Positions 44,600 through 54,028 of a stretch of DNA of 64,000 bases are shown one piece after another. Origin of the DNA: Candidatus Hydrogenedens sp. (GTDB lineage Bacteria > Hydrogenedentota > Hydrogenedentia > Hydrogenedentales > Hydrogenedentaceae). Position 1 is the stretch's first letter, and each line of letters begins with the position of its first letter. A program made the translations under genes and the position numbers. The notes below the pieces were generated by a model that was not told where the DNA came from, made no database searches, and was given only the letters and a program-made list of their open reading frames with translations. The DNA is taken from positions 1 to 64,000 of the forward strand of contig DAOSBX010000004.1 of NCBI GenBank assembly GCA_035361075.1, written 5' to 3'.

Positions 44600-45838
44600 T
44601 CATCCTCCAACATGTGTACTCATCTTTAGTATAGGTAGGAGTATCGCCAGAACTAAAAAACCGACGAATATTCCCATTACTACTATTATAACGGGTTCAA
44701 TCAGTCCAACGATAGCATCAACAGTCAACCGAACATCTTCATCGTAGGTATCGGCAATTTGTAAAAGCATGTTTTCAAGTTCTCCACTTCGTTGTCCCAA
44801 CTCTACCATGTGTATCATCATTGGTGGGAATATACCCGAATCTTTTAATGGCTGTGCTAAATCGCGTCCACGTCGAACCCCCGCTTTAATATCATCTAAA
44901 TGCATCTGAATAAACCGATTATCCATAATACTATAAACAACATCGAGCGCAGGCAACATTGTTAATCCACTTTGCAACATTGTTCCTAATGTCCTTGAAA
45001 ATCGAGCACATAAAAGTTTTTGTAGTAAAGTACCGTAAAGGGGTATCCTAAATTTCCAACGGTCCCATTTCTTTCTACCTTCTTCACGGCTAATCCAAAC
45101 TCGCCATAGTATAATAAGAAGGAAAATAAAACCAACAAAGAATATTCCATATTTTCCTAAAAAAGAACTAACCGCAATAAGGGCATCCGTGATAAAAGGC
45201 AATTCTGTCTGCTGTTTCTTAAATATCGTAGTAATTCGAGGAACAATAACCGTCATCATAAATGTAATAACTGCTACCGCAAAAACGGTCATAAAAGCTG
45301 GATATGCAATCGATGAGAGAATTTGTGCTTTTATTTTTGCCTGTCGGTCTAACACATCAGCTAATCGTGTTAAAACCTGTTCCAAGGTACCACTTGCCTC
45401 TCCGGCACGAACCATATTTACATAAAGAGAACTAAAAATACGAGGATGCTCCGACAAAGCATCTGCAAGATTCTTCCCCGCGTTTACCTTATCACGAACA
45501 TCTAAGATAGCGGTTTTGAGTTTTTGTCTTGATGTTTGTGTTATCAAGGCATTCAAGGCTTCCACTAATGGCATACCTGCCCGAAGTAAAACAGCAAATT
45601 GACGGGTCATGAGTGCAATATCTCTTGTTGACACTCCACTCCCTAATGAAAAAGAACGCAGTTGTTTACCTCCCGAGTCTTTTGCACTGACACCGTCCGT
45701 TGCCTCTTTTAATTCCGTTGGGTATAAATCCAACTCACGCAGTTTCATCCGTGCTAATGCAGGTGAATCTGCATCAATCACACCTCGGGTTGTTTTTCCC
45801 GTCCCTTTGGCTAACGCTTTATATTGATATACTGGCAT
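44600..45838 (-). CDS. gspF: Type II secretion platform protein GspF
   Basis: 412 residues, the usual length. It starts MPVYQYKALAKGTGK and has two GspF domains with membrane helices near 170-195, 222-243 and 380-402. Motifs: STRDIALMTRQFAVLLRAGM, MVRAGEASGTLEQVLTRLAD, FSRTLGTMLQSGLTMLPALD and MVELGQRSGELENMLLQIAD. It is paralogous to the PilC at 32349-33587 (same length). It follows gspE by 36 bases. Confidence 0.97.
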   Translation of the reverse strand: MPVYQYKALAKGTGKTTRGVIDADSPALARMKLRELDLYPTELKEATDGVSAKDSGGKQLRSFSLGSGVSTRDIALMTRQFAVLLRAGMPLVEALNALITQTSRQKLKTAILDVRDKVNAGKNLADALSEHPRIFSSLYVNMVRAGEASGTLEQVLTRLADVLDRQAKIKAQILSSIAYPAFMTVFAVAVITFMMTVIVPRITTIFKKQQTELPFITDALIAVSSFLGKYGIFFVGFIFLLIILWRVWISREEGRKKWDRWKFRIPLYGTLLQKLLCARFSRTLGTMLQSGLTMLPALDVVYSIMDNRFIQMHLDDIKAGVRRGRDLAQPLKDSGIFPPMMIHMVELGQRSGELENMLLQIADTYDEDVRLTVDAIVGLIEPVIIVVMGIFVGFLVLAILLPILKMSTHVGG

Positions 45839-45874
45839 TCGATTAGTCTCTCTTTAGTATTTATTGCTACCCAC

Positions 45875-47620
45875 TTATTGGGCAAAGGTATCTTCAAATA
45901 TGTCATCTCTTGTAACACGGAGAACCTCTTCTAAGGTCGTAACACCCCTCAACATTTTTTCAGCTCCGTCTTCACGCAGGGTTCGCATCCCTTCTTTATG
46001 TGCCTCCCGTTTAATAGCATTTGAATCAGCTCCCTCTAATACTAACTCCTGAATTCTTGGGCTCATCACAAGTAATTCAAAAATACCTGTACGACCATAA
46101 TATCCCCGTTCCATACATTTTGAACAGCCTTTCCCTCGCCAAATCACTTCAGCCCGTGAGTCTTGTGTCCTGATACCCAATTCTTCTAATGGATTACGTT
46201 CTGGCTTATAAGGTTCTTTACATTGGCTACATATCTTTCTAACTAATCGTTGGGCTTGTATTGCTATACAGGATGATGTAACAAGAAATGGCTCAATACC
46301 CATATTGGTCAATCGTGTAATGGCACCTGCACTGTCATTTGTATGTAGAGTGGCAAACACCAGATGACCAGTTAACGATGCCTGAACTGCCATTTCTGCC
46401 GTTTCTAAATCACGAATTTCGCCGACAAGAATAATATCAGGGTCTTGACGTAAAATACTACGCAATCCAGCGGCAAACGTTAATCCTATTTTAGGTCGAA
46501 CTTGTATCTGCCCAATCCCAGCTATTAAATATTCGATTGGATCCTCAAGGGTAATTATATTTTTGTCTGGTGAATTGACCCGTTGTAATGAGGCATACAA
46601 TGTTGTTGACTTTCCTGAACCTGTCGGCCCCGTAACGAGGATAATCCCATGAGAAACAGTTATCAGTCGGTCAAACATCTTATGGTCTCGTTCATCCATT
46701 CCTAAATCTTCAAGGCTAAACAGGAAGTTCCCTTTTTCAAGGATACGTAATACAATCCGTTCGCCAAAAGCGGTAGGCAATACCGAAACACGAATATCTA
46801 TTTCTTTGCCACTTAGCCTTATCTTTATACGACCATCCTGTGGAAGTCTGTGTTCCGCAATATTTAAGTTTGCCATAATTTTGATACGGGAAATAACAGC
46901 CGCCTGCTGTGACTTCGGAATTGTAAACTTCTCATACAACACACCATCAATACGATACCGCACACGAACTTCCCGTTCGAAAGGTTCAATATGTATATCC
47001 GAAGCCCTTTCTTTTACTGCCCCTGTTATCAATAAATTTATTAATTTTATTATCGGCGCTTCATTAGCAAGGTCAAGCAAATCCTTTTCACTTTCCGCCC
47101 CATCTAATGTATGAACTGTTGTTCCTCCATCCTCTTCCGCCAATGCAATACTATCTATCATTTCTGCTGTGTTTTGGGTCTGGCTGTCAAAATATGAGTC
47201 TATTATTCTTTGTATATCAACCCTACGACATAGAAAAGGCTGAACAGGTCCACCTAATAGTACCCGCAAATCATCCAAAGGCAATAGATTAATCGGGTCA
47301 TTTAATGCTACAAAAAAACCTGCCCCGTTTTGTTTATATGGCACCATAAAATATTCACGAATAAAGTTAATCGGAACCTTTGTAATGAGGTTCATATCAA
47401 CTTTTTGGGACAATTCTAACTCTAACGGTATTCCAAATTGCTCGCTTAACGCCTCTAAAATATGTTCTTCCTCCACATAACCAAGGTCTAATAGGATCTC
47501 CCCTAAACGACGTGGTTTAATTTTTTGTAATTCCAAAGCCTCCTTTATCTGCTCCGGATGGGCATATCCTTTCTGAAGCAGAATTTCGCCTAACTGCATT
47601 TCCGCAAGTAACTTATCCAT
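45875..47620 (-). CDS. gspE: Type II secretion ATPase GspE
   Basis: 581 residues. MshEN-type N-terminal modules (LGEILLQKGYAHPEQIKEAL, LGEILLDLGYVEEEHILEAL) occupy about 1-150. The ATPase carries ASDIHIEPFEREVRVRYRID, RLPQDGRI, Walker A GPTGSGKSTT (about 330), TLEDPIEYLI, PDIILVGEIRDLETAEMA, LTGHLVFATLHTND, and a zinc site CSQC plus CSKC. It drives pseudopilus assembly from the cytoplasm. Its ATG overlaps the gspD TAA by one base (TAATG). It is the fourth type IV filament ATPase in the window. Confidence 0.96.
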   Translation of the reverse strand: MDKLLAEMQLGEILLQKGYAHPEQIKEALELQKIKPRRLGEILLDLGYVEEEHILEALSEQFGIPLELELSQKVDMNLITKVPINFIREYFMVPYKQNGAGFFVALNDPINLLPLDDLRVLLGGPVQPFLCRRVDIQRIIDSYFDSQTQNTAEMIDSIALAEEDGGTTVHTLDGAESEKDLLDLANEAPIIKLINLLITGAVKERASDIHIEPFEREVRVRYRIDGVLYEKFTIPKSQQAAVISRIKIMANLNIAEHRLPQDGRIKIRLSGKEIDIRVSVLPTAFGERIVLRILEKGNFLFSLEDLGMDERDHKMFDRLITVSHGIILVTGPTGSGKSTTLYASLQRVNSPDKNIITLEDPIEYLIAGIGQIQVRPKIGLTFAAGLRSILRQDPDIILVGEIRDLETAEMAVQASLTGHLVFATLHTNDSAGAITRLTNMGIEPFLVTSSCIAIQAQRLVRKICSQCKEPYKPERNPLEELGIRTQDSRAEVIWRGKGCSKCMERGYYGRTGIFELLVMSPRIQELVLEGADSNAIKREAHKEGMRTLREDGAEKMLRGVTTLEEVLRVTRDDIFEDTFAQ

Positions 47621-50271
47621 TATTTTCTGTAAATTGTACCTCGGTTAAATGTTTCTTGTTCTACCTGTCCTGTTAACGCTTCTGTTCTATCCAAAGTGGG
47701 ACGATAATTTTTACGCATATTTGCCTTCGTCTTTATCTTCTTAAAGAAACCCGCCTTAAACAATTCCTGAACATTTACATCTTGATATTCCGTGACTTTG
47801 TATTGTGTAATTCGTTCCATATCACTGGATTCTTTAACGATATGCGGGGTTACAAGGACGACCATATTCCTCTTTTCCCTTGTAACCGATTTGTTACGGA
47901 ATAAAAATCCCAACAATGGGATATCACCTGCTATGGGCACTTGGGTTCGTGTTCGGTCTGCTGTATCCCTAATTAGACCAGCCAGAACTGCTGTTGAACC
48001 ATCCTTAACAAGTACTTGATTCTTAAATAAAGATTTATTAGTTGTAGGACCCAATATATTGACGTCACCAACAGCCTGACTACCTCCTGCAACAGCAGAT
48101 ACTTCAATTTCAATTTTCATCAATACATTATCCCCTTCACTTATCTGTGGTGTTACTGTCAATTTTATGCCGACCTCGTGTCGCTCTACACGGGTATATC
48201 CGCCCCAGGTATTATATATTGGCTCTCCTTGAGCAGAACGTTGAGGGCTGGCTGTACTCGTAATAAATGGGACTTCTTGACCAACAACGATAGATGCTTC
48301 TTCATTATCCACTGTAACCAAACTCGGTTGAGATAAGACTTCTAAATCAGATACTGTTTCAATCGCCTGCAATAATAATGGAACGAATGGTATTCGCAAA
48401 CGTTGAGTACTACTAATAGGAATAACAATATCGTCATAGATACCTGTGGTCAAGCCTCCACCTGACCCCAAATTTAACACTCCTAACATCATATTAAGTC
48501 GACTTGGATTTGTAATTTTATTTGCCGCTTCTGCTGCTGGTTGCAAAGAATTCACAACTTTCAAAATATTTGATGTCCCTGTTACACCAAAACCTGAATT
48601 ACCAGACACACTTGCCGCATCTACCTTCACCCCATAATCATTGTTCAATTTAACATCCATTACTACTGCATCGACTAAAACCTGCCTCTGCGGGACATCG
48701 AGTCGGGCTATAAAGGCTTCTAATACTTTATAATCTTGTGGTGAGGCAACTATTAGTAATGAATTTGTTTGGTCATATCTCGTAATCTGTACTCGTTGTT
48801 CGAAGGGCTGGACTTCGCCAGGCGCTCCTGTTGACATTGCAGAAACAGCGCCTCCACCTGCCCCAGGAACAGCACTTCCCCCAGGTGTAGCACCACCTGT
48901 GGTAGACCTCCGCACCGAACCTGAACCGCCTATTAGCGGTTGTAATGCTTGCTCTACTTTTTCTGCATCTGCATTCAGTAATTCATAAATATGAAGGTTA
49001 TTTGCTTCATACGGTGTTGGGCAATCCAACCTCTTTATAAGGTCACGAACTTTCTCCATCATCCCCTCTGTGGCAACAACTATTAATGCATTAAGTCGCG
49101 TATCAGGGACCATGCGCAACACTTCTTGACGTGACCCGATAATCTGCATTGATGGTGCACCTGGTACAGAACGTGTCGGTGGACGAACTATAGGTTGGGG
49201 CGCTGAAGGCATAACTGGCCTACCTGCTGTGCCGGTAGTTTTCGTCTCTGACAGAACCTGTTCTATTTGCTGGGCTAATGCTTCTGCCCTCGTATACTCT
49301 AACATAAATATTTCCATCTCAGTTTCATTTCCAGATACATCAATTTCTGTAAGAAATGAAAAGATACGTCTTAATCCATCTGCTGTATCTGTAATTATCA
49401 ACGTATTGGTAGGGGCATAGGCAGAAATACGACATGACTTGGAACCTAATACCTGTAACGCAGTAGAAACTTCAGATACATCTGCATATTTTAATGTAAT
49501 TATATGAGTCGCAAATTTATCATATCCTTCTGCTAACTTTTCCGTCCCTTTAATTAAAGGCGTTTTATCTGATTGAACCGCATCCGGTGTAGCTATAATC
49601 TTTATTAATTTGCCGTCTAAGGTTTCCACCATTGAGAATCCACGTGAGGATAAAATAGATTCTAACACTTGGTATGCCATCTCAGGAGGAATCTTATCGT
49701 GAGTTATGACTGTTACAGTGGTTGCTCCGATATTTGGGTCTACATCAAAATTTTTTCCCGTCAACCGTGCAATTGCTGTAATAACATCGTATAGTGGGGC
49801 ATCATGAAAATCAAATGAAATTGGTTCCGATGGTGTTTCTCCCGTTTTTGGTCCTGTTTCTGTTGCAAGACCTATTTGGGATTTGGCTCCTGCATCGCCA
49901 GACGATTGTCCGGAGGTTCTTGGGGAAGGTGGTGGAGGAACTGGTCCGCGCCTCATTGTCGGGAATGAAGGTATAGAGCGAGAAGAAGAAGGCGGTCTTA
50001 TCGGTTCCGGAGTATTTATCGGTGGTCTTACTGCCTCTGGAGGTGGTGTAGGCGGTTCCGGTGGATTCTCTTGAACTGACGGAGCATCGACAATTTGTGG
50101 AATTTCTATATTTTGGGGCAATTCAGGAGCAACCTGCTCTGTATCCTGCCCATAAATATATCCCATATAACATAGTGACAGAATAAAGATTAATAGATTT
50201 ACATTTCTGGCAATAACAAAAAACACGTCTCTTTTTTTCTTATTTAAGGGGAAAATCTTTAAGTTTTGCAA
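47620..50271 (-). CDS. gspD: Type II secretion secretin GspD
   Basis: 883 residues from a TTG at 50271 with AGGAG 7 bases upstream. A signal sequence (about 1-41) is followed by a Pro-rich stretch (50-145). N0 (about 150-230) starts ISFDFHDAPLYDVITAIARL, N1 is near 252-310, N2 near 310-425, and N3 starts near 427 with a Gly/Ser/Thr/Ala insert (about 452-490). The secretin domain (523-823) carries RQVLVDAVVMDVKL, VGQEVPFITS, TVTPQISEGDNV, VLVKDGSTAVLAGLIRDT and VPIAGDIPLLGFLF. It is the outer-membrane exit channel. The tail (about 840-883) is basic. It follows gspC by 60 bases. Confidence 0.96.
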   Translation of the reverse strand: MQNLKIFPLNKKKRDVFFVIARNVNLLIFILSLCYMGYIYGQDTEQVAPELPQNIEIPQIVDAPSVQENPPEPPTPPPEAVRPPINTPEPIRPPSSSRSIPSFPTMRRGPVPPPPSPRTSGQSSGDAGAKSQIGLATETGPKTGETPSEPISFDFHDAPLYDVITAIARLTGKNFDVDPNIGATTVTVITHDKIPPEMAYQVLESILSSRGFSMVETLDGKLIKIIATPDAVQSDKTPLIKGTEKLAEGYDKFATHIITLKYADVSEVSTALQVLGSKSCRISAYAPTNTLIITDTADGLRRIFSFLTEIDVSGNETEMEIFMLEYTRAEALAQQIEQVLSETKTTGTAGRPVMPSAPQPIVRPPTRSVPGAPSMQIIGSRQEVLRMVPDTRLNALIVVATEGMMEKVRDLIKRLDCPTPYEANNLHIYELLNADAEKVEQALQPLIGGSGSVRRSTTGGATPGGSAVPGAGGGAVSAMSTGAPGEVQPFEQRVQITRYDQTNSLLIVASPQDYKVLEAFIARLDVPQRQVLVDAVVMDVKLNNDYGVKVDAASVSGNSGFGVTGTSNILKVVNSLQPAAEAANKITNPSRLNMMLGVLNLGSGGGLTTGIYDDIVIPISSTQRLRIPFVPLLLQAIETVSDLEVLSQPSLVTVDNEEASIVVGQEVPFITSTASPQRSAQGEPIYNTWGGYTRVERHEVGIKLTVTPQISEGDNVLMKIEIEVSAVAGGSQAVGDVNILGPTTNKSLFKNQVLVKDGSTAVLAGLIRDTADRTRTQVPIAGDIPLLGFLFRNKSVTREKRNMVVLVTPHIVKESSDMERITQYKVTEYQDVNVQELFKAGFFKKIKTKANMRKNYRPTLDRTEALTGQVEQETFNRGTIYRK

Positions 50272-50331
50272 GGCTCAGCTCCTAATATTCTATATTAAAA
50301 TTTTTTATTAATTATAATCACACTACTAAAA

Positions 50332-51300
50332 CTAATCTTGTATTTTATATATTATATCCATTGGGTTTCCATTTCTTAATATTGTAACTTTAACTGCAGG
50401 GAGTGTAACATCTGTATACTTTCTTATTAATTCTGTAATACTATCTTCACTATTTATAGGCTCATCATTTACTGCGGTTAGCACATCTCCTTCTTTAAAA
50501 CCTAACTTTGATGCAATCGGAATTTCACTAATATTTTTGGCAGTAACCCCTATAATTTTACCTTCTTGGTCTCTATATAATTCAGGCTTTATACGAGTCA
50601 CTAAATCTGCATAACTTGCAAAGAAATCCTGAACAATCTCATCCCGATTTAACTCTATCTGTTTAGAAGAGGGTTCTTCCGGAGTTTTCGGTTTATCTTG
50701 ACCAGACTGTTCTTTATTTTCGTCTGTGGCTCCTTTTAGAAGAGCCAATGAATTATCCTCTAATCTTAATCTCTCCTTTTTCGGCGGATTATTTTTTTTA
50801 TTAAGCAAAATCACCTCTTTAGGATAAACTTCTTCTAAAAAAACTTGTTCAATAACTTCCTGCCCTATACCAAATGCTGCAGTAACTCGCTTCTCCGAAT
50901 TTTCAATAAATGCAGCTGCGAATCGGTCCTTCGGTGATAAGGCAATAGTCCCTATTAATTTTAAATTGAGTTGTGTATCTTCAAGAGTATCACTGGGAGG
51001 AGGTTCCTCAACCTTTTCTTCTGCTTTCTTTTCTGCATCTTCTTCTGACCATTTACCAGCATTGCCAAATAACCCAGAACTTAAAAGTTTTGACGATAAA
51101 GATTTTGCATCAATATTTACAATCTCGTTCTGCGAGGAAATTTCACTGACATTTACCCCTGCACTACCTTTGGACAACTTTTTTTCAGGATTGTAGGTAT
51201 AAATCTTATACAAAGAAAAACCAAGGGCAATAATTATCAAAAAAACCAATGTTATATGTATAAGAAAAAAAAGCCTCTTAATTTCTATTGTCCGAACCAT
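50332..51300 (-). CDS. gspC: Type II secretion protein GspC
   Basis: 322 residues. A membrane helix (about 10-32) is followed by an acidic linker (85-108), the HR domain (111-180; LNLKLIGTIALSPKDRFAAA), a second charged linker (190-215), and a C-terminal PDZ domain (about 245-320) with GFKEGDVLTAVNDEPINSED. The HR domain contacts the N0 domain of GspD. The PDZ form is the classic GspC architecture. It is the first gene of the gspC-M operon. A short reading frame with a good AAGGAG site (51278-51313) overlaps its ATG and may couple translation. Confidence 0.95.
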   Translation of the reverse strand: MVRTIEIKRLFFLIHITLVFLIIIALGFSLYKIYTYNPEKKLSKGSAGVNVSEISSQNEIVNIDAKSLSSKLLSSGLFGNAGKWSEEDAEKKAEEKVEEPPPSDTLEDTQLNLKLIGTIALSPKDRFAAAFIENSEKRVTAAFGIGQEVIEQVFLEEVYPKEVILLNKKNNPPKKERLRLEDNSLALLKGATDENKEQSGQDKPKTPEEPSSKQIELNRDEIVQDFFASYADLVTRIKPELYRDQEGKIIGVTAKNISEIPIASKLGFKEGDVLTAVNDEPINSEDSITELIRKYTDVTLPAVKVTILRNGNPMDIIYKIQD

Positions 51301-51523
51301 ATTGCCCTTTCATGCTGTCCGTGTCTCCTTACTATAAATCATGATTTGAACGGAATTTAAGGATAGTTAGTTGACTTTACTTCATTACTTACTAATAAAG
51401 TTAAGTTTAAACAAAACCCCATAGTTTTCGCAAAACATCAACAACATAAAAACGTACTTTATTATCTCCATTTTATCTGAATATCCCAACAGGTACAGAT
51501 TCTAACTAAATCATCCTATATGA

Positions 51524-52129
51524 TTATTTTCCTCGATTAGCCAAATCTTTTAAATAACTTATGTAATCATCAAAGAGGATATACTGATTTGATTCGTCTG
51601 GAGACTGTGTTGATGATTTAGATTTATTAATAGCCGTCTTATCTTCAATATAAAAAACACCATCATATTCCGAGTATGGTTTTACATATAATTTTCCTGT
51701 TATTGGATTTTCACTAACTGTTGTTACACTTCTTGTCCCTGCATATAATGTCCATTTTTTACTTTTTGGCAATTCTCGCAAATACACTACAACTTCTTCA
51801 TCTACCTTAAATTCTGGCATCTCTGAACATGTCATAACATACCCATTTACTTTTCCACCAGGAATTGTAAATATAACTGAACTATCTATGTTAAGCGACC
51901 CTTTTATAGATTCACTGATTTTTAGTTCGACATCAGTATAAATTCGCAAATTTCCTGTCATATAACTATTCATTGACACAATCTTACCAGCGACAACAGC
52001 ATCAGACTTTTCAACAAGTTCGGCTGTGTTCATAAAAGCAATTCGACCATGAGCATTTAAAGCAAGACCTATTGATAATGAAAGTAATATGACAATTATG
52101 GTCTTTGTGTTCGCTCTTTTTACCCGCAT
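51524..52129 (-). CDS. Nested in-frame reading frame with its own ribosome site and signal peptide
   Basis: An ATG at 52129, in frame with the matrixin gene (its codon 616), has AAGGA (52138-52142) 8 bases upstream. It begins MRVKRANTKTIIVILLSLSI and continues GLALNAHGR, a normal signal peptide. The 201-residue product contains VEKSDAVVAGKIV, TDVELKISESIKGS and EVVVYLRELPK, a beta-rich secreted domain I have seen only in uncharacterised proteins. Either the long gene is a fusion of two neighbours by loss of a stop, or two products are made. No database name is claimed. Confidence 0.4.
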   Translation of the reverse strand: MRVKRANTKTIIVILLSLSIGLALNAHGRIAFMNTAELVEKSDAVVAGKIVSMNSYMTGNLRIYTDVELKISESIKGSLNIDSSVIFTIPGGKVNGYVMTCSEMPEFKVDEEVVVYLRELPKSKKWTLYAGTRSVTTVSENPITGKLYVKPYSEYDGVFYIEDKTAINKSKSSTQSPDESNQYILFDDYISYLKDLANRGK

Positions 52130-53974
52130 AAATCTAATCCTTCTTAGTAATATCGCAATTACTAACAAACCTAAAACATATCTCCATATCCCATAATAAA
52201 ATACACCAAAGATACTATATACCGTTTTTGTGAAAATACGTCTCGCTAATTCTGAGTTTATTAAAACCTTTGAAATTGCAGGCGCCAATGAATAGTAGAT
52301 ATCCACAACTGCTACCCCTGCCTCTGAATTCATTAAATAATGGTCCCTAAAACTCCTTACATCTTTTAGTAAAGAGATACTCCCTGTAGTTGTTCCCGTA
52401 GTCGTGCCTCCACCTTCTGTACCTGTTGGCGTAGTTGTAGTTGTCTGGGCACCACCTGTATTAACCTCTATAACATTTAATGGACAAACATCATTAGGGT
52501 CACCAAACATAGGTTTACGATGTGTTCTCATTCGTGAAAGAGTTTTTCCTGTGGTCGAACTTATTACTGTGTTTTTTGTAAAACTCCAAACTAATGGCGT
52601 TCCTATATTGTTATTACTCACATCCAATACATTTTCCTCTTCATGAAACACCTCTGATATAAATGAGGTTTGATAGTCAGTATCAGTACGTGTCGTTGTA
52701 GAATAGCTATTTGGACCTTGGAGGCTATCTATATCTGACGGAGTTATTCCTTCCGGTGCTTGACGGTTTAAACCTGTACCATTAAGTGCAGAAAGGGTTA
52801 ATGTGTAACTCGGCGTAAACAATTCCCCATCTCTACCCGGAACTTCTAATGTTTTCCATAATCCAATTAGACTAAACTTACCTTGAAGTTGTTTGTTAAT
52901 TAACGGCTCATACAATCCTACCATTGTGCTAAATAAAGGCACCCGCGGGGTATCAGGGCTATTATCCACATCTGCCCAGGCTACCACATGTCCTCCTGGT
53001 AAAGGAATAGATGGAATCCCGGTTCCCCGTCGAGTTTTACTTCTCGCTTCATGGTTTATATCAAAAAAGTTTTCCTGTGCACCGCGTGGATATAACCACG
53101 AGATTCCGGATATATCATCAGGGGCTAAATCTTTTGCTCCATCTTCTCTTTCTCCATTTATCGTTTCCACTTCAAAATAAATAGGGAACATAGTTGGGGT
53201 TGCACCAACAAATTGTGCTCTTCCATTAGGCATTGTCATCCACACCACTGGATTCTCAATAAGATATGATGGCAGTTCATCTGTGTCATTTAAATAAATA
53301 GCCCTCAAATTATTCAATGGTGTATGATCTAATCCAAGAAAATGTCCAATTTCGTGGACTAATGTTCCTTTTAAATCTGCTAATGGCTCCTCGCCAGATT
53401 GTGGGTTATAACGATGCGCTGTAGCAGAAACAACGATATCGCGGTCAATAATCGTTCCTGCAGAAATTGGGAAAACCTGTCCATTGTGTTCATAAACAGT
53501 ATCCGTTGCTGAAAAAAGAGTTAAAGTGACTGATAAAATTCCACCACCGACATCCACCGTTTCTTCATCAGGTTCCACATCTTCACCTGTATCATCTGCG
53601 GACGTCACATACAACGATATTGTAGGCAAGGCATCCGGTGTGGTCAATGACAATGGGTCTTGATAATAGCCTGCTATTCTAAAGCAAGCATAAGAGGTCG
53701 GGACATCTTCCCATACTTTTAATGCTTCCTTAACTTTTTCAATTTCTTCATCTGTAAAACCTCGCTTCCCTTCTTCAATATATATGCCTATTCCCTCACC
53801 TGTAAGTATTTTACCATCATTGTTCGTGTCAAATTCATAAAAGGGCCAACGTGCTAAGCGTAGGACATTAAAAGCGTCAAATCCTCCACTCGGGAAAAAA
53901 GCATAACTCATTTGAAAAATAGAAATGAAACTTATCATCAACAAAAATCTAATTAAATATCTTTTGTTCACCAT
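51524..53974 (-). CDS. Secreted matrixin-type zinc metalloprotease fused to a C-terminal membrane and secreted-type domain
   Basis: 816 residues. Signal peptide 1-25 (ends YAF). An EF-hand loop DTNNDGKILTGE lies at 49-60. The zinc site H207-E208-x-x-H211-x-x-G214-x-x-H217 (VHEIGHFLGLDH) marks an M10/matrixin-like metzincin. The stretch RSFRDHYLMNSEAGVAVVDI (about 545-565), with YYSLAPAISKVL after it, resembles the CFI-box C-terminal domain, but its Cys-Phe-Ile box is missing. A membrane helix with a basic tail follows (about 593-613). Residue 616 then starts a second signal-peptide-like segment and a beta domain (about 640-800). AAAGGAG lies 5 bases before the ATG. It lies between the giant exoprotein and gspC, so it is a likely type II substrate. 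Its target is unknown. Confidence 0.88.
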   Translation of the reverse strand: MVNKRYLIRFLLMISFISIFQMSYAFFPSGGFDAFNVLRLARWPFYEFDTNNDGKILTGEGIGIYIEEGKRGFTDEEIEKVKEALKVWEDVPTSYACFRIAGYYQDPLSLTTPDALPTISLYVTSADDTGEDVEPDEETVDVGGGILSVTLTLFSATDTVYEHNGQVFPISAGTIIDRDIVVSATAHRYNPQSGEEPLADLKGTLVHEIGHFLGLDHTPLNNLRAIYLNDTDELPSYLIENPVVWMTMPNGRAQFVGATPTMFPIYFEVETINGEREDGAKDLAPDDISGISWLYPRGAQENFFDINHEARSKTRRGTGIPSIPLPGGHVVAWADVDNSPDTPRVPLFSTMVGLYEPLINKQLQGKFSLIGLWKTLEVPGRDGELFTPSYTLTLSALNGTGLNRQAPEGITPSDIDSLQGPNSYSTTTRTDTDYQTSFISEVFHEEENVLDVSNNNIGTPLVWSFTKNTVISSTTGKTLSRMRTHRKPMFGDPNDVCPLNVIEVNTGGAQTTTTTPTGTEGGGTTTGTTTGSISLLKDVRSFRDHYLMNSEAGVAVVDIYYSLAPAISKVLINSELARRIFTKTVYSIFGVFYYGIWRYVLGLLVIAILLRRIRFMRVKRANTKTIIVILLSLSIGLALNAHGRIAFMNTAELVEKSDAVVAGKIVSMNSYMTGNLRIYTDVELKISESIKGSLNIDSSVIFTIPGGKVNGYVMTCSEMPEFKVDEEVVVYLRELPKSKKWTLYAGTRSVTTVSENPITGKLYVKPYSEYDGVFYIEDKTAINKSKSSTQSPDESNQYILFDDYISYLKDLANRGK

Positions 53975-54028
53975 CCGAACTCCTTTCTTTCGTCCGGAAA
54001 ATTTAATTACCGAATTTAGTTTTTATTT

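Noticed and set aside
51340..51420. Plus-strand promoter TTGACT in the gap before gspC
   Set aside because: The -35-like TTGACT has only a TAATAA 16 bases on, and no plus-strand gene lies downstream.
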